Source: an uncultured Granulosicoccaceae bacterium
GTDB taxonomy: Bacteria; Pseudomonadota; Gammaproteobacteria; Granulosicoccales; Granulosicoccaceae
Direction: 5' to 3'
Assembly (NCBI GenBank): GCA_937981955.1
Contig: CALJNA010000016.1
Location: forward strand, 1 to 43,687
Length of the DNA stretch: 43,687 nucleotides
Every line of letters starts with the position of its first letter. Positions within the stretch are counted from its first letter, which is position 1. The notes below the pieces were generated by a model, which was not told the origin of the DNA, searched no databases, and worked only from the letters and a program-made list of their open reading frames with translations. A program made the translations under genes and the position numbers. Shown piece after piece: positions 8,930 through 16,931 of the stretch.

Positions 8930-10585
8930 TTAAACCTCGTTTGCCCACTCACGCAGCTGAAATTTTTGCACCTTACCTGTCGATGTTTTTGGTAACTCGC
9001 GAAAAATTACTTTGGTGGGACATTTGAAATGCGCCATATGTTCGCGGCAATAGTTAATAATATCTTCCTCGGTAGCCGATGCGCCATTGATCAACTGAAC
9101 AAACGCGCAAGGGGTTTCTCCCCACTTTTCATCATTTTTTGCAGCCACTGCTGCCTCAAGAATGTCCGGGTGTGAATACAGTACGTCTTCGATCTCGATA
9201 GACGATATATTTTCGCCGCCTGAGATAATGATATCTTTGGCCCTGTCAAGAATTCGCAGATAACCATCCGGGTCCATCACTGCCAGGTCACCACTGTGAA
9301 ACCAGCCGCCTTTGAATGAATCCTGGTTGGCTTCAGGGTTTTTATAATAGCCGCGCATGACAATGTTGCCGCGGAACATGATTTCACCGATGGTCTCACC
9401 ATCGCGTGGGACGGGCTTCATGGTTTCCGGGTTCAACACATCGAGCTCATCTAATACTTGGTAGCGAACGCCCTGACGCGCTTTAAGCACTGAGCGCTGA
9501 TCTGCTGGCAATGCATCCCACTCGGATTTCCATGCACACATTACCGCGGGACCGTATGTTTCTGTCAGACCGTATACATGCGTTATATGGAAACCAAGAC
9601 TTTCTACTTTCGCCAATACGCTGGCAGGCGGGGGCGCTGCCGCTGTCATGACTTCAATAGGTTTTGCCGGTTTTTTAACGATCGCAGGATCGGCATTGAT
9701 GATGAAATTCAAAATGATCGGAGCACCGCAAAAATGCGTGACGCCATGTTGTTCTATGCTGTTGTAAATAACTTCAGCACTGACAGTTCTGCTGCACACG
9801 CTGGTTCCCGCATTGGCTGCCAACGACCAGGGAAAGCACCAGCCATTGCAATGAAACATGGGCAGCGTCCACAGGTAAACAGGGTGTGGGCCCATGTGCC
9901 ATCCGGTGATGTTACTCATGGCATTCAGATATGCACCACGATGATGGTACACAACACCTTTTGGATTGCCTGTGGTGCCTGAAGTGTAATTAAGTGATAT
10001 GGATGCCCATTCGTCTTTTGGCAAGGTCCATTGAAAATTCGCATCTCCAGCTTCAAGAAACGCTTCGTATTCCGTTTCAGAAATCGCTTGCCCGGTTGCA
10101 GCCGGATCGTTTATGTCAATAAGAATGGGCGGGTGCGCTAATTGTTCGATGGCTTGTTTAACCACCTCGGTAGAATCCCTGTCGACCAGTAATACTTTTG
10201 CCTGACTGTGTTCAAGAATATAGCGAATGGTCCTGGCTTCCAGTCTGGTGTTAATTGCATTCAACACGCCGCCACACATGGGTATGGCAAAGTGTGCTTC
10301 ATAGAGTTCCGGAATGTTGGGAGCGATTATTGAAACAACATCGCCATCTTCGATGCCTGACTTTTTTAGCTGTGAAGCCAGCTTGCAGCAACGGGTGTAT
10401 ACCTCTTTAAAACTGGTACGGCGCTCTGCGTGAATAAGTGCGGTGTAATCAGGATAGACCTCGGCTGAACGTTTCAGAAAGCTCAACGGAGACAATGGCG
10501 TATAGTTCGCAGTATGCTGTGGCAACTTAAAGTCGCCATCGCCCGGTTGGGCGTGCTCTGTCGATGTTTTTGTCGTTGTGTTCAT
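8930..10585 (-). CDS. AMP-forming acyl-CoA synthetase (fatty-acid or related acid ligase)
   Basis: The 551-residue ANL-superfamily enzyme activates a carboxylic acid to acyl-AMP and then acyl-CoA. The P-loop-like TSGTTGNPKG is at 201-210, followed by a histidine-rich PMFHCNGW segment, VYGLTETYGP, SGDLAVMDPDGY, DRAKDIIISGGENISS, and the C-terminal catalytic lysine K538 in STGKVQKF. The overall look is of the short/medium-chain branch that includes methylthiopropionate-CoA ligases (DmdB) and plant AAE proteins; substrate not determined. A longer in-frame reading to 10693 exists but would run into the divergent CoA-transferase, so I take the ATG at 10585. DUF2461 follows 9 nt downstream. Confidence 0.93.
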   Translation of the reverse strand: MNTTTKTSTEHAQPGDGDFKLPQHTANYTPLSPLSFLKRSAEVYPDYTALIHAERRTSFKEVYTRCCKLASQLKKSGIEDGDVVSIIAPNIPELYEAHFAIPMCGGVLNAINTRLEARTIRYILEHSQAKVLLVDRDSTEVVKQAIEQLAHPPILIDINDPAATGQAISETEYEAFLEAGDANFQWTLPKDEWASISLNYTSGTTGNPKGVVYHHRGAYLNAMSNITGWHMGPHPVYLWTLPMFHCNGWCFPWSLAANAGTSVCSRTVSAEVIYNSIEQHGVTHFCGAPIILNFIINADPAIVKKPAKPIEVMTAAAPPPASVLAKVESLGFHITHVYGLTETYGPAVMCAWKSEWDALPADQRSVLKARQGVRYQVLDELDVLNPETMKPVPRDGETIGEIMFRGNIVMRGYYKNPEANQDSFKGGWFHSGDLAVMDPDGYLRILDRAKDIIISGGENISSIEIEDVLYSHPDILEAAVAAKNDEKWGETPCAFVQLINGASATEEDIINYCREHMAHFKCPTKVIFRELPKTSTGKVQKFQLREWANEV

Positions 10586-10615
10586 GCAATTATAGTAAAC
10601 CTTTTGGGTCTTAAA
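10586..10615. promoter_or_regulatory. Very short divergent promoter region with overlapping -10 boxes
   Basis: Only 30 nt separate two divergent start codons. The minus strand has a perfect TATAAT (10594-10589) three bases before the ligase ATG. The plus strand has TATAGT (10591-10596) 19 nt before the CoA-transferase ATG, with TTGTCG 15 nt upstream. Neither gene shows a clear Shine-Dalgarno sequence. The ligase message would be leaderless if this TATAAT is used. Confidence 0.4.
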
Positions 10616-11824
10616 ATGCCAAACAAAAAACCGCTGGAAGGCATCCGTGTACTGGAAATGGGGCAGCTGATAGCAGGTCCGTTTGCCGCGCAAATGCTGG
10701 CGTATTTTGGTGCCGATGTCGTGAAAATTGAGCCGCCGGGAAAAGGTGATCCGTTACGCTCGTGGCGCATTCTGGATGACACCGGTACATCTTACTGGTG
10801 GTCCAGTATTTCGCGAAATAAAAAATCAGTTACGGTGGATTTATCGGTTAGTGAAGGGCAGGCTCTGGCGCATCAACTGATCAATAAAACCGATGTGCTT
10901 ATTGAAAATTTCCGGCCTGGAAAAATGGAGAGCTGGGGTTTGGGTCCGGAACAGTTTGAAAGTAGTAATCCGAAACTTGTTTATACGCGTGTATCAGGTT
11001 ATGGGCAGGACGGACCTTACGCCTCCATGCCCGGGTTTGCATCGGTGTGCGAAGGAGTTGCCGGCATGCGTTACGTGAATGGCTTTCCCGGACAAGCTCC
11101 GGTTCGCGCAAATTTAAGTCTTGGTGATTCGTTCGCAGGCGTGCACGCGGTTATCGGTGTATTACTGGCGTTGTTTAGTCGACAGACAAATGATGGAAAG
11201 GGTCAGACAATTGATGTTTCTATTCTGGAATCGGTTTTTAATCTGATGGAAGGAGTGGTGTCGGAATACGATGGTGCTGGCGTTGTCAGAGAACCTTCCG
11301 GTACTACCGTTACCGGTATTGTGCCAACGAACACCTATCGCTGTGCAGACGGGAAGTTTATTGTAATTGGCGGCAACGGAGATTCCATTTTCAAGCGCCT
11401 GATGCAGACAATCGGCCGGGCAGACATGGCCGATGATGAACGGATGTCCAATAACGCCGGACGAGTCGAGCACGAGGCCACCATTGATCAAGCGCTCTCC
11501 GATTGGTCTTCATCCATGCAGTCGTCAGATGCGCTTCATGCGCTCGAACAGGCTGCGGTTCCTGCAGGTCCAATCAATTCGGTTGCCGATGTGGTCGCCG
11601 ATCCGCATTTTCGTGCGCGCGGAAATTTCGAATCCGTTTCTGTCAATGGCGAGCAAAGAGTCTTACCCGCTGTACACCCAAAGCTGTGCAGTACGCCTGG
11701 CAGCACTGAATGGGCGGGCCCGTCACTTGGTGAACACACTGCCAGCGTCCTGCAAGAGTGGCTCGGAGCCGATGATCAAACGATCCAGTCTCTGGTTAAT
11801 TCCGGCGTTGTTTCAACAGCGTAG
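10616..11824 (+). CDS. CaiB/BaiF (family III) CoA-transferase
   Basis: The 402-residue protein begins MPNKKPLEGIRVLEMGQLIA and has the family's VKIEPPGKGDPLR and NKKSVTVDL segments and a catalytic aspartate, D171, in LGDSFAGVH (equivalent to D169 of formyl-CoA transferase). Family III enzymes move CoA between acids through an aspartyl-CoA anhydride; known members use formyl, succinyl, glutaryl or carnitinyl CoA. The substrate cannot be fixed. The reading frame extends upstream to 10514 but that would overlap the divergent ligase, and homology begins at 10616. It probably shares control with the ligase through the 30-nt divergent region. Confidence 0.93.
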   Translation: MPNKKPLEGIRVLEMGQLIAGPFAAQMLAYFGADVVKIEPPGKGDPLRSWRILDDTGTSYWWSSISRNKKSVTVDLSVSEGQALAHQLINKTDVLIENFRPGKMESWGLGPEQFESSNPKLVYTRVSGYGQDGPYASMPGFASVCEGVAGMRYVNGFPGQAPVRANLSLGDSFAGVHAVIGVLLALFSRQTNDGKGQTIDVSILESVFNLMEGVVSEYDGAGVVREPSGTTVTGIVPTNTYRCADGKFIVIGGNGDSIFKRLMQTIGRADMADDERMSNNAGRVEHEATIDQALSDWSSSMQSSDALHALEQAAVPAGPINSVADVVADPHFRARGNFESVSVNGEQRVLPAVHPKLCSTPGSTEWAGPSLGEHTASVLQEWLGADDQTIQSLVNSGVVSTA

Positions 11825-11877
11825 GGAGCACTTTGCGAGCTGGTGCGCAGCCGTCCTCCGAACTGTCTATCTAGATT

Positions 11878-11903
11878 TTATTTCAATTAACCTATTGAAA
11901 TAA
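11878..11903 (+). terminator. AT-rich 10-bp inverted repeat after the CoA-transferase
   Basis: TTATTTCAAT (11878-11887) and ATTGAAATAA (11894-11903) form a perfect 10-bp stem with a 6-nt loop 53 nt past the CoA-transferase stop. It has no GC core and no clean T-run (TTAGGTATTT follows), so it may be a weak terminator or a protein-binding site for the signalling operon downstream. Confidence 0.4.
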
Positions 11904-12025
11904 TTAGGTATTTATAAGCTCTGCAGTTAACTCCGTAACCTTACCCTGCTCGAAACGACCCCGAGTTCGCCAGATTTATTCTTATTTGATTAAGAGTTAA
12001 CGCGGAAAGTCGATACCTATTGATA

Positions 12026-12114
12026 GCGAGGAGGTTTCTTGCCTCGCGATGGTGCGGTAGCGGCTTTGACGAAAGTGCTACCGAGAGACAACCAAGTTGA
12101 TTAAAGGCTTTGAC
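12026..12114 (+). promoter_or_regulatory. Structured leader of the HPt/GGDEF-EAL operon
   Basis: The 319-nt gap 11825-12143 has no convincing gene but is rich in secondary structure. One hairpin has arms GCGAGG (26-31 past 12000) and CCTCGC (12042-12047). A stronger one has arms CGGTAGC (12055-12061) and GCTACCG (12077-12083) with an inner CTTT-GACG-AAAG stem. The nonamer GGCTTTGAC occurs at 12062-12070 and again at 12106-12114, so the second copy could compete for the inner AAAG. This could be a regulatory leader; it does not match the GEMM-I or GEMM-II cyclic-di-GMP riboswitch consensus. Confidence 0.35.
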
Positions 12115-12143
12115 AGCGGTGGTCATGGCCCTCGGAGTACCTT

Positions 12144-12479
12144 TTGAACTGGAATTCGATAGTCCGTGCCATTGCGGCCTTTGTAACGTACATATTACTC
12201 GTGGTCGCTCATTTATCCGGCCTGAGTCCTGTCGGCTTCGCTTTGGTTGCAGCCGTACTGATAGGCATTGGTCTTTGGGCGCACTCATTGAACATCCGCG
12301 CACTGGTTTCACGTGCTGAATCATCTACCTCTGCTTGTCGCGCACTGGTTCCTTCGCTGGCTGAATCTATGCAGCAGCTGCACTCGCTGCAAATGGAAAT
12401 CAACGAACTGCAGACTCAATTTGCCGACGATGCAGGTAACTATGGAAGGCAGAACAGCTCTCGTGGCTTTGCCGGTTAA
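12144..12479 (+). CDS. Small two-helix membrane protein with C-terminal coiled coil
   Basis: The protein has 111 residues with two hydrophobic segments (about 5-23 and 28-46) separated by a short turn, then a region with heptad-like leucines (SMQQLHSLQMEINELQTQF, about 76-94) predicted to be a coiled coil, and a polar Gly/Ser tail. The start is a TTG (12144) with GGAG 6 nt upstream; no ATG alternative fits. I do not recognise the family. It sits 18 nt before the HPt gene and heads the signalling operon, so it may anchor or sense for it, but this is inferred from position only. Confidence 0.7.
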   Translation: MNWNSIVRAIAAFVTYILLVVAHLSGLSPVGFALVAAVLIGIGLWAHSLNIRALVSRAESSTSACRALVPSLAESMQQLHSLQMEINELQTQFADDAGNYGRQNSSRGFAG

Positions 12480-12497
12480 TACGGAATTGATTTCCTT

Positions 12498-12854
12498 ATG
12501 AGTCAGATAGATCAATCAGCTTTGGATAACATTCGCGCCTTGCAACGTCCGGGTTCGCCAGACTTGCTTGGTCGGATTGTTGGTATTTTCGTCACTCAAA
12601 CACCGGATGGCATTAAAGCCATACTCGACGGTGTGGCCTCTGGTGACCTGGAATCTGTGCGTACATCTGCACATTCGATTAAATCGAGTGCAGCGTATGT
12701 CGGTGCCATCAAATTTTCAAGCACAATGGCAGACATTGAACGCGCTGCCAGAGAAGAGAACCTGGCTTTGTGTCAGCAATTGATTGAAGGCCTTGATAAC
12801 CAGGCTGCAGCAGTTATCGCAGAACTTAACGTGGTGCTGGATCAGGCCGCATGA
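12498..12854 (+). CDS. HPt-domain phosphotransfer protein
   Basis: The 118-residue protein is a single four-helix HPt domain. The phosphoacceptor His59 is in the classic AHSIKSSAAYVGA motif. HPt proteins relay phosphate between a hybrid histidine kinase and a response regulator. The stop overlaps the start of the next gene by 4 nt (ATGA), which makes the downstream REC domain the natural partner. No hybrid kinase is in the window, so the phosphate donor must be encoded elsewhere. Confidence 0.9.
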   Translation: MSQIDQSALDNIRALQRPGSPDLLGRIVGIFVTQTPDGIKAILDGVASGDLESVRTSAHSIKSSAAYVGAIKFSSTMADIERAAREENLALCQQLIEGLDNQAAAVIAELNVVLDQAA

Positions 12855-15064
12855 CATCTAAACCCGCCAACAACGTCAAACAGACAGCGATGGATCCGCT
12901 TGTCCGTGCAAAACCAGTGGTTTTGCATGTGGACGACGATGTTGCCAGTCTGCTAATGGCCGAGGGTCCCCTGGTTGATGCCGGGTTCACAGTCGTGCAG
13001 GCGTCTGACGGTTTGCAGGCTATCGAACAGTTCAATGAGCATGCCCCTGATCTGATCATTATGGATGCTGTGATGCCTAACATGGACGGCTTTGCAGCCA
13101 TTGCCGAAATCAGAAAATCTCCTGTTGGTGTGCATGTTCCAATTCTGATGACAACGGGTTTGGACGATCTGGATTCGATCACCAAAGCCTACGATGAAGG
13201 TGCTACCGATTTTCTAACCAAGCCGATCAACTTTTTCATCATGCCTTACCGAGTGCAATACATGCTGCGCTCTAAAAATACAGCGGATGAATTGCGAGCA
13301 AGTCAGGCACAGCTGGATAACGCGCAGCGTATCGCACGTCTTGGTCATTGGGAATGGGATATTGCAACTCAGCATGCCAACTGGTCTCGTGAAGTTGCTC
13401 GTATGTTCGGCTTTGATAAAACAAATCTTGGTGGTCCGTGGGAAAGTCTGCTTGCCAAAGTGGAGTCGGATAAGCGACAGGATGTGCGTGAGAATGCTCA
13501 GCTGGCTGCTGAGGGGGCGCAACCCTTTTCTTTAGAGTTCGATGTTATTGGACAACGCGAGAATGATTTTTGTTCGGTCAGGCTTGAAGCGGAACCCAAA
13601 CTGGATAAGGACGGTGTGTGTACGCACATGGTGGGTACTTTTCAGGATATAACTCAAAGTGCAACCGCACAAAAAGAAATTCATGATCTTGCTTATTACG
13701 ATCTGGTGACCGGTTTGCCCAACCGTGCTCAGTTGCGTGAATCGCTCATTCATCAATTAAAAATGGCCGAGCGTACCAACGGTAAGTTTGCATTGTTGTT
13801 TCTCGACCTTGATCATTTCAAACAGGTTAACGATACGCTCGGCCATGATGCTGGTGATGATTTGCTGCAGCAGGTGTCAAATCGGTTATCGAGCGTGCTG
13901 CGTGACTCTGATGTACTAAGTCGCCCCAAACCAGAAGAGGGCGAAGATGATGAAGCGCACGGATCACGAGATACAGTTGCCCGAATAGGTGGTGATGAAT
14001 TTGTCGTGCTGCTCGGAGATATTAACCGTGATGAAGACGCTGCGCGTGTAGCAGAGCGCATTGCGAAGTCTGTTGGAGAGCCTTACACCATATCGGATAT
14101 AGAAGTCGCCGTTACGACAACTATCGGCATCAGTGTTTACCCTGCCGATGGGCGTGATGCTGAAACCTTGATGAAACATGCCGACGTTGCAATGTACCAT
14201 GCGAAAGAAAATGGTCGAAACGGTTATCAGTTTTATTCTCGCAGCATTCACGATCAAGCTTTGACTCGCTTCTCTATGGAGCGTGAGTTAAAGCTTGCAA
14301 TAGAAGAAAATCAGTTGAAATTACTCTATCAGCCGAAACTGGATATGCGCTCGGGTGAGGTTGTTGGTGTGGAAGCACTGGTTCGGTGGAAACATCCAGA
14401 TCGAGACTGGATAAGTCCGTCTGACTTTATACCGATGGCTGAAGAAACCGGTTTGATCATGCCATTGGGAAAATGGGTGCTTGATGAATCAGCAAGTCAG
14501 ATTAAACAGTGGATAAATTCGGGTGTAGGCACTTACTCTGTAGCAGTCAATTGCTCACCGGTTCAGTTTACGCGTGGCAATATGATCAGTGATATCGCCA
14601 ATACGGTCCGTGATAGTGGTATTGACCCGAGTTTACTTGAGGTTGAGCTAACTGAGAATCTGTTCTTGCACAACATTGAAAACGGTATTCAATTGCTGTC
14701 CAACATAAAAGAACTAGGTGTTCAAATTGCCGTTGATGATTTTGGTACCGGCTTTTCTTCGTTAAGTTATCTGAAAAAGCTACCGGTCGATAAAATAAAA
14801 ATTGATCAGTCTTTTGTGGAGCACTTGCATACCGACAGCGGCGATGCAGCAATCGTGTCAGCGATTATCACGCTGGGGCAGAACCTGGGATTGTCGGTGA
14901 TTGCAGAAGGTGTTGAGAACTCTGCGCAGCTCGATATTCTGCGGCAATACGAGTGTGACGAAGTTCAGGGCTACTATTTTTGTCGTCCGCTTAGTGCTGA
15001 AGAATTTGAGCAGTGGCTGGCTGAGCGCTCAACACCACTTTCCAAAACCGGCACTGACAACTAA
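12851..15064 (+). CDS. Response regulator with REC-PAS-GGDEF-EAL domains
   Basis: This 737-residue cyclic-di-GMP enzyme is controlled by phosphorylation. REC (about 22-140): acidic pocket D28-D30, phosphoacceptor D72 in MDAVMPNMDG, T101/T102 and K124. PAS with PAC (about 150-272). GGDEF (about 280-455): intact G380-G381-D382-E383-F384, able in principle to make c-di-GMP. EAL (about 478-725): E508-A-L, ELTE (599-602), DDFGTG (629-634), KIKID and EGVE (686-689), which together look catalytically complete for hydrolysis. Oddity: the inhibitory RxxD site (R351-D354) is 20 residues farther from GGDEF than the canonical spacing because of an acidic insert (about 355-374, PEEGEDDEAH). Which activity dominates cannot be told. 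Cotranscribed with the HPt gene. Confidence 0.95.
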   Translation: MTSKPANNVKQTAMDPLVRAKPVVLHVDDDVASLLMAEGPLVDAGFTVVQASDGLQAIEQFNEHAPDLIIMDAVMPNMDGFAAIAEIRKSPVGVHVPILMTTGLDDLDSITKAYDEGATDFLTKPINFFIMPYRVQYMLRSKNTADELRASQAQLDNAQRIARLGHWEWDIATQHANWSREVARMFGFDKTNLGGPWESLLAKVESDKRQDVRENAQLAAEGAQPFSLEFDVIGQRENDFCSVRLEAEPKLDKDGVCTHMVGTFQDITQSATAQKEIHDLAYYDLVTGLPNRAQLRESLIHQLKMAERTNGKFALLFLDLDHFKQVNDTLGHDAGDDLLQQVSNRLSSVLRDSDVLSRPKPEEGEDDEAHGSRDTVARIGGDEFVVLLGDINRDEDAARVAERIAKSVGEPYTISDIEVAVTTTIGISVYPADGRDAETLMKHADVAMYHAKENGRNGYQFYSRSIHDQALTRFSMERELKLAIEENQLKLLYQPKLDMRSGEVVGVEALVRWKHPDRDWISPSDFIPMAEETGLIMPLGKWVLDESASQIKQWINSGVGTYSVAVNCSPVQFTRGNMISDIANTVRDSGIDPSLLEVELTENLFLHNIENGIQLLSNIKELGVQIAVDDFGTGFSSLSYLKKLPVDKIKIDQSFVEHLHTDSGDAAIVSAIITLGQNLGLSVIAEGVENSAQLDILRQYECDEVQGYYFCRPLSAEEFEQWLAERSTPLSKTGTDN

Positions 15065-15073
15065 CCCGAAAAA

Positions 15074-15898
15074 CTAGCGATGCGTCCATTTGGCGGCTCG
15101 CTTCTCCTTGAACGCATCGATACCTTCCGAAACATCGTCTGCCATCATGTTGCAAGCCATGGTTTCCCCGGCCAGTACATAGGCATCCTGCAAGGGCATT
15201 TCCAGTTGGCGATAAAACAAACCTTTACCGGTGCTAACGGCTACCGCTGATTTTTTTACAATTTTGTCTGCCAGAGTTTGCACCGCGTCGTCCAGCTTGT
15301 CGTGTTCAACGACTTGATTTAACAGGCCCCATTCCATGGCTTTTTCAGCATTGATGAATTCACCCGTCATGAGCATCTCGAAAGCTTTTTTTCTGGAGAC
15401 ATTGCGCGACAAAGGTACGGAAGGTGTACTGCAAAACAAACCCACATCTATCCCTGATACTGCGAAGCGAGCCTGATCAGATGATACTGCCAGATCGCAG
15501 TTCGCCACTAATTGACAGCCGGCCGCGGTTGCGATGCCCTGTACCTGTGCAATCACAGGTTGTTTAATGGCAAGAAGTGAATTCATAAAATGACTGCACG
15601 TGCGAAACAGCTTGTTGTAATAATCCTGATCGGGCGTGTCGCGCATTTGTTTCAGGTCGTGTCCGGCGCAGAACGCCTTGCCTTTGGCTTTGATAACAAT
15701 CACGCGCGCATCCTCTTCAATTGAATCGATAGCGTGTTGCAGTGCTGCCAGCATCTCTTCGGACAATACGTTGTAGCGCTCTGGACGATTCAGCGTGAGC
15801 CTGACAATGCCGCCTTCGGTTTGGTTCAAGACCAATGGTTCAGATTCATTCGACGTGTTCTGAGCGGATTTGCTTGCTGTTTCAGATTTTCCAGACAT
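15074..15898 (-). CDS. Enoyl-CoA hydratase/isomerase family protein (ECHDC3-like), atypical active site
   Basis: This is a 274-residue crotonase fold. FCAGHDLKQM (about 76-85) gives the first oxyanion-hole element and VQGIATAAGCQL (119-130) the second. The two glutamates that activate water in true hydratases (E144 and E164 of the rat enzyme, in GCEL and PEILLG) align here to Q129 and G149, with the same 20-residue spacing. A hydratase reaction is therefore unlikely; the protein resembles the ECHDC3 branch, whose reaction is unclear. The first about 21 residues are a Ser/Thr/Glu-rich extension. The start is taken at the ATG 15898; a GTG at 15934 would add 12 residues without a ribosome site. 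Convergent with the GGDEF-EAL gene, 9 nt apart. Confidence 0.88.
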   Translation of the reverse strand: MSGKSETASKSAQNTSNESEPLVLNQTEGGIVRLTLNRPERYNVLSEEMLAALQHAIDSIEEDARVIVIKAKGKAFCAGHDLKQMRDTPDQDYYNKLFRTCSHFMNSLLAIKQPVIAQVQGIATAAGCQLVANCDLAVSSDQARFAVSGIDVGLFCSTPSVPLSRNVSRKKAFEMLMTGEFINAEKAMEWGLLNQVVEHDKLDDAVQTLADKIVKKSAVAVSTGKGLFYRQLEMPLQDAYVLAGETMACNMMADDVSEGIDAFKEKRAAKWTHR

Positions 15899-16021
15899 GT
15901 TTAATTCCGGTTCAGGCGAAAGACAATCGACCACTTGATTTTGACACTACCGAGCTTCAGTTAACAAGAGGCTGGTGCACATTGTTATGCTATTGGTCCG
16001 GTTAATTGCCAGGGTGAGACA

Positions 16022-16450
16022 GTGGAACCGAAAATCAGTGTGGCGCAATACAATAAATTATGCGAAACCCAGTTGCCCTTTGCCAAAGCCATGGGTCTGG
16101 AGCTTGAGAGTATTTCGACCGATTGCGTGACAATGCGTGCTCATTATTCTGAAGCGTTCCTGCGTCCGGGTGGAACTATATCCGGCCCGGTGATGATGGC
16201 TTTGGCAGATGCTGCCATGTATGCGCTGGTGCTGAGTCGAATTGGTCCGGTTGAACTCGCTGTTACGACTAATTTGTCCATAAACTTTTTGCGTAAACCC
16301 AATCCCGGGGATTTATTGGCCGAAGCGCGAATGCTCAAACTGGGCAAACGTCTGGCAGTGGGTGAAGTGTCTTTATACAGCGACGGGCAGTCGATTGAGG
16401 AGTCGGTCGCGCACGTCACTTCAACCTATTCCATTCCGCCACAAAGCTGA
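16022..16450 (+). CDS. PaaI-type hotdog-fold acyl-CoA thioesterase
   Basis: The 142-residue hotdog-fold protein carries a PaaI/YbgC-like active-site region: RPGGTISGPVMMALADAAMYALV (about 48-70), where the aspartate of ALADA is the usual catalytic acid, followed by LAVTTNLSINFLRKPNPGDLLAEAR. Such enzymes hydrolyse acyl- or aryl-CoA thioesters. The start is GTG at 16022 with GGTGAG upstream. It is divergent from the crotonase-like gene (123 nt between starts), so the two may be regulated together in acyl-CoA turnover; substrate unknown. Confidence 0.88.
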   Translation: MEPKISVAQYNKLCETQLPFAKAMGLELESISTDCVTMRAHYSEAFLRPGGTISGPVMMALADAAMYALVLSRIGPVELAVTTNLSINFLRKPNPGDLLAEARMLKLGKRLAVGEVSLYSDGQSIEESVAHVTSTYSIPPQS

Positions 16451-16480
16451 CCGGTTTATCCGGCCAGCACTAGAGTGCTG
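16446..16480. terminator. Two overlapping, mutually exclusive hairpins between convergent genes
   Basis: Hairpin A pairs GCTG(A)CCGG (16446-16454) with CCGG(C)CAGC (16460-16468). Hairpin B pairs CAGCAC (16465-16470) with GTGCTG (16475-16480) around TAGA. They share CAGC, so only one can form. They overlap the stop codons of the thioesterase and of the convergent DUF1289 gene. The plus strand then reads AATTGTTCGTACCTTTT. A bidirectional terminator is likely but the U-tract is poor. Confidence 0.4.
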
Positions 16481-16730
16481 AATTGTTCGTACCTTTTGCT
16501 GCCGGCGTGTCGGCTTGCTCTCCGGCACTTTCCTGATCTGAACGATTTTTGGGTCTAGCTTGTTGCTTTCGGCGCACTACATCATCGAGCACGGCCAGCC
16601 TGGCGTCGCTATCCATTCTGGACCAACGTGTAATTTCATCGATCGTGCGCTCACAACCGATGCATCGCTGAGTGGGTTCATCAATCTTGCACACATTAAT
16701 GCAGGGAGATGGGACCTCGTTGTAATTCAT
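16470..16730 (-). CDS. DUF1289 family small Fe-S/zinc-like protein
   Basis: The 86-residue protein has the full DUF1289 signature in its first 40 residues: SPCINVCKID, CIGCERTIDEI and WSRM, with four cysteines (C10, C14, C23, C26) that could bind a metal or Fe-S cluster. The second half is a polar, probably disordered tail (KNRSDQESAGEQ). Function of the family is unknown. It is convergent with the thioesterase gene and stands alone on its strand, with 201 nt to the divergent ribokinase gene. Confidence 0.92.
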   Translation of the reverse strand: MNYNEVPSPCINVCKIDEPTQRCIGCERTIDEITRWSRMDSDARLAVLDDVVRRKQQARPKNRSDQESAGEQADTPAAKGTNNSAL

Positions 16731-16931
16731 GCTGTTGGTTCGATTTTGATTGATTCGTAGTGCGAAGTTCGACTACAGAACCCGTTTGTAATAATAGCGA
16801 GTCGTTTGTTTGCAGCCCCGACGATCGATATTCTACTTTTTTTTGCTGTAGTCAGGGTTAGGTGCATGCGTCTATCTGTGACCCTGTAGGCTGCTACACT
16901 GACCACAGGCAAGATTTTCACGGAGCGCACG

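Noticed and set aside
10514..10615. N-terminal extension of the CoA-transferase
   Set aside because: Cysteine-rich sequence overlapping the ligase gene; homology starts at the ATG at 10616.
10586..10693. N-terminal extension of the acyl-CoA ligase
   Set aside because: It would read across the divergent CoA-transferase start, and its residues do not resemble the family.
12001..12143. Cyclic-di-GMP (GEMM) riboswitch before the GGDEF-EAL operon
   Set aside because: The hairpins lack the conserved GEMM cores and tetraloop receptor pattern; only generic structure remains.
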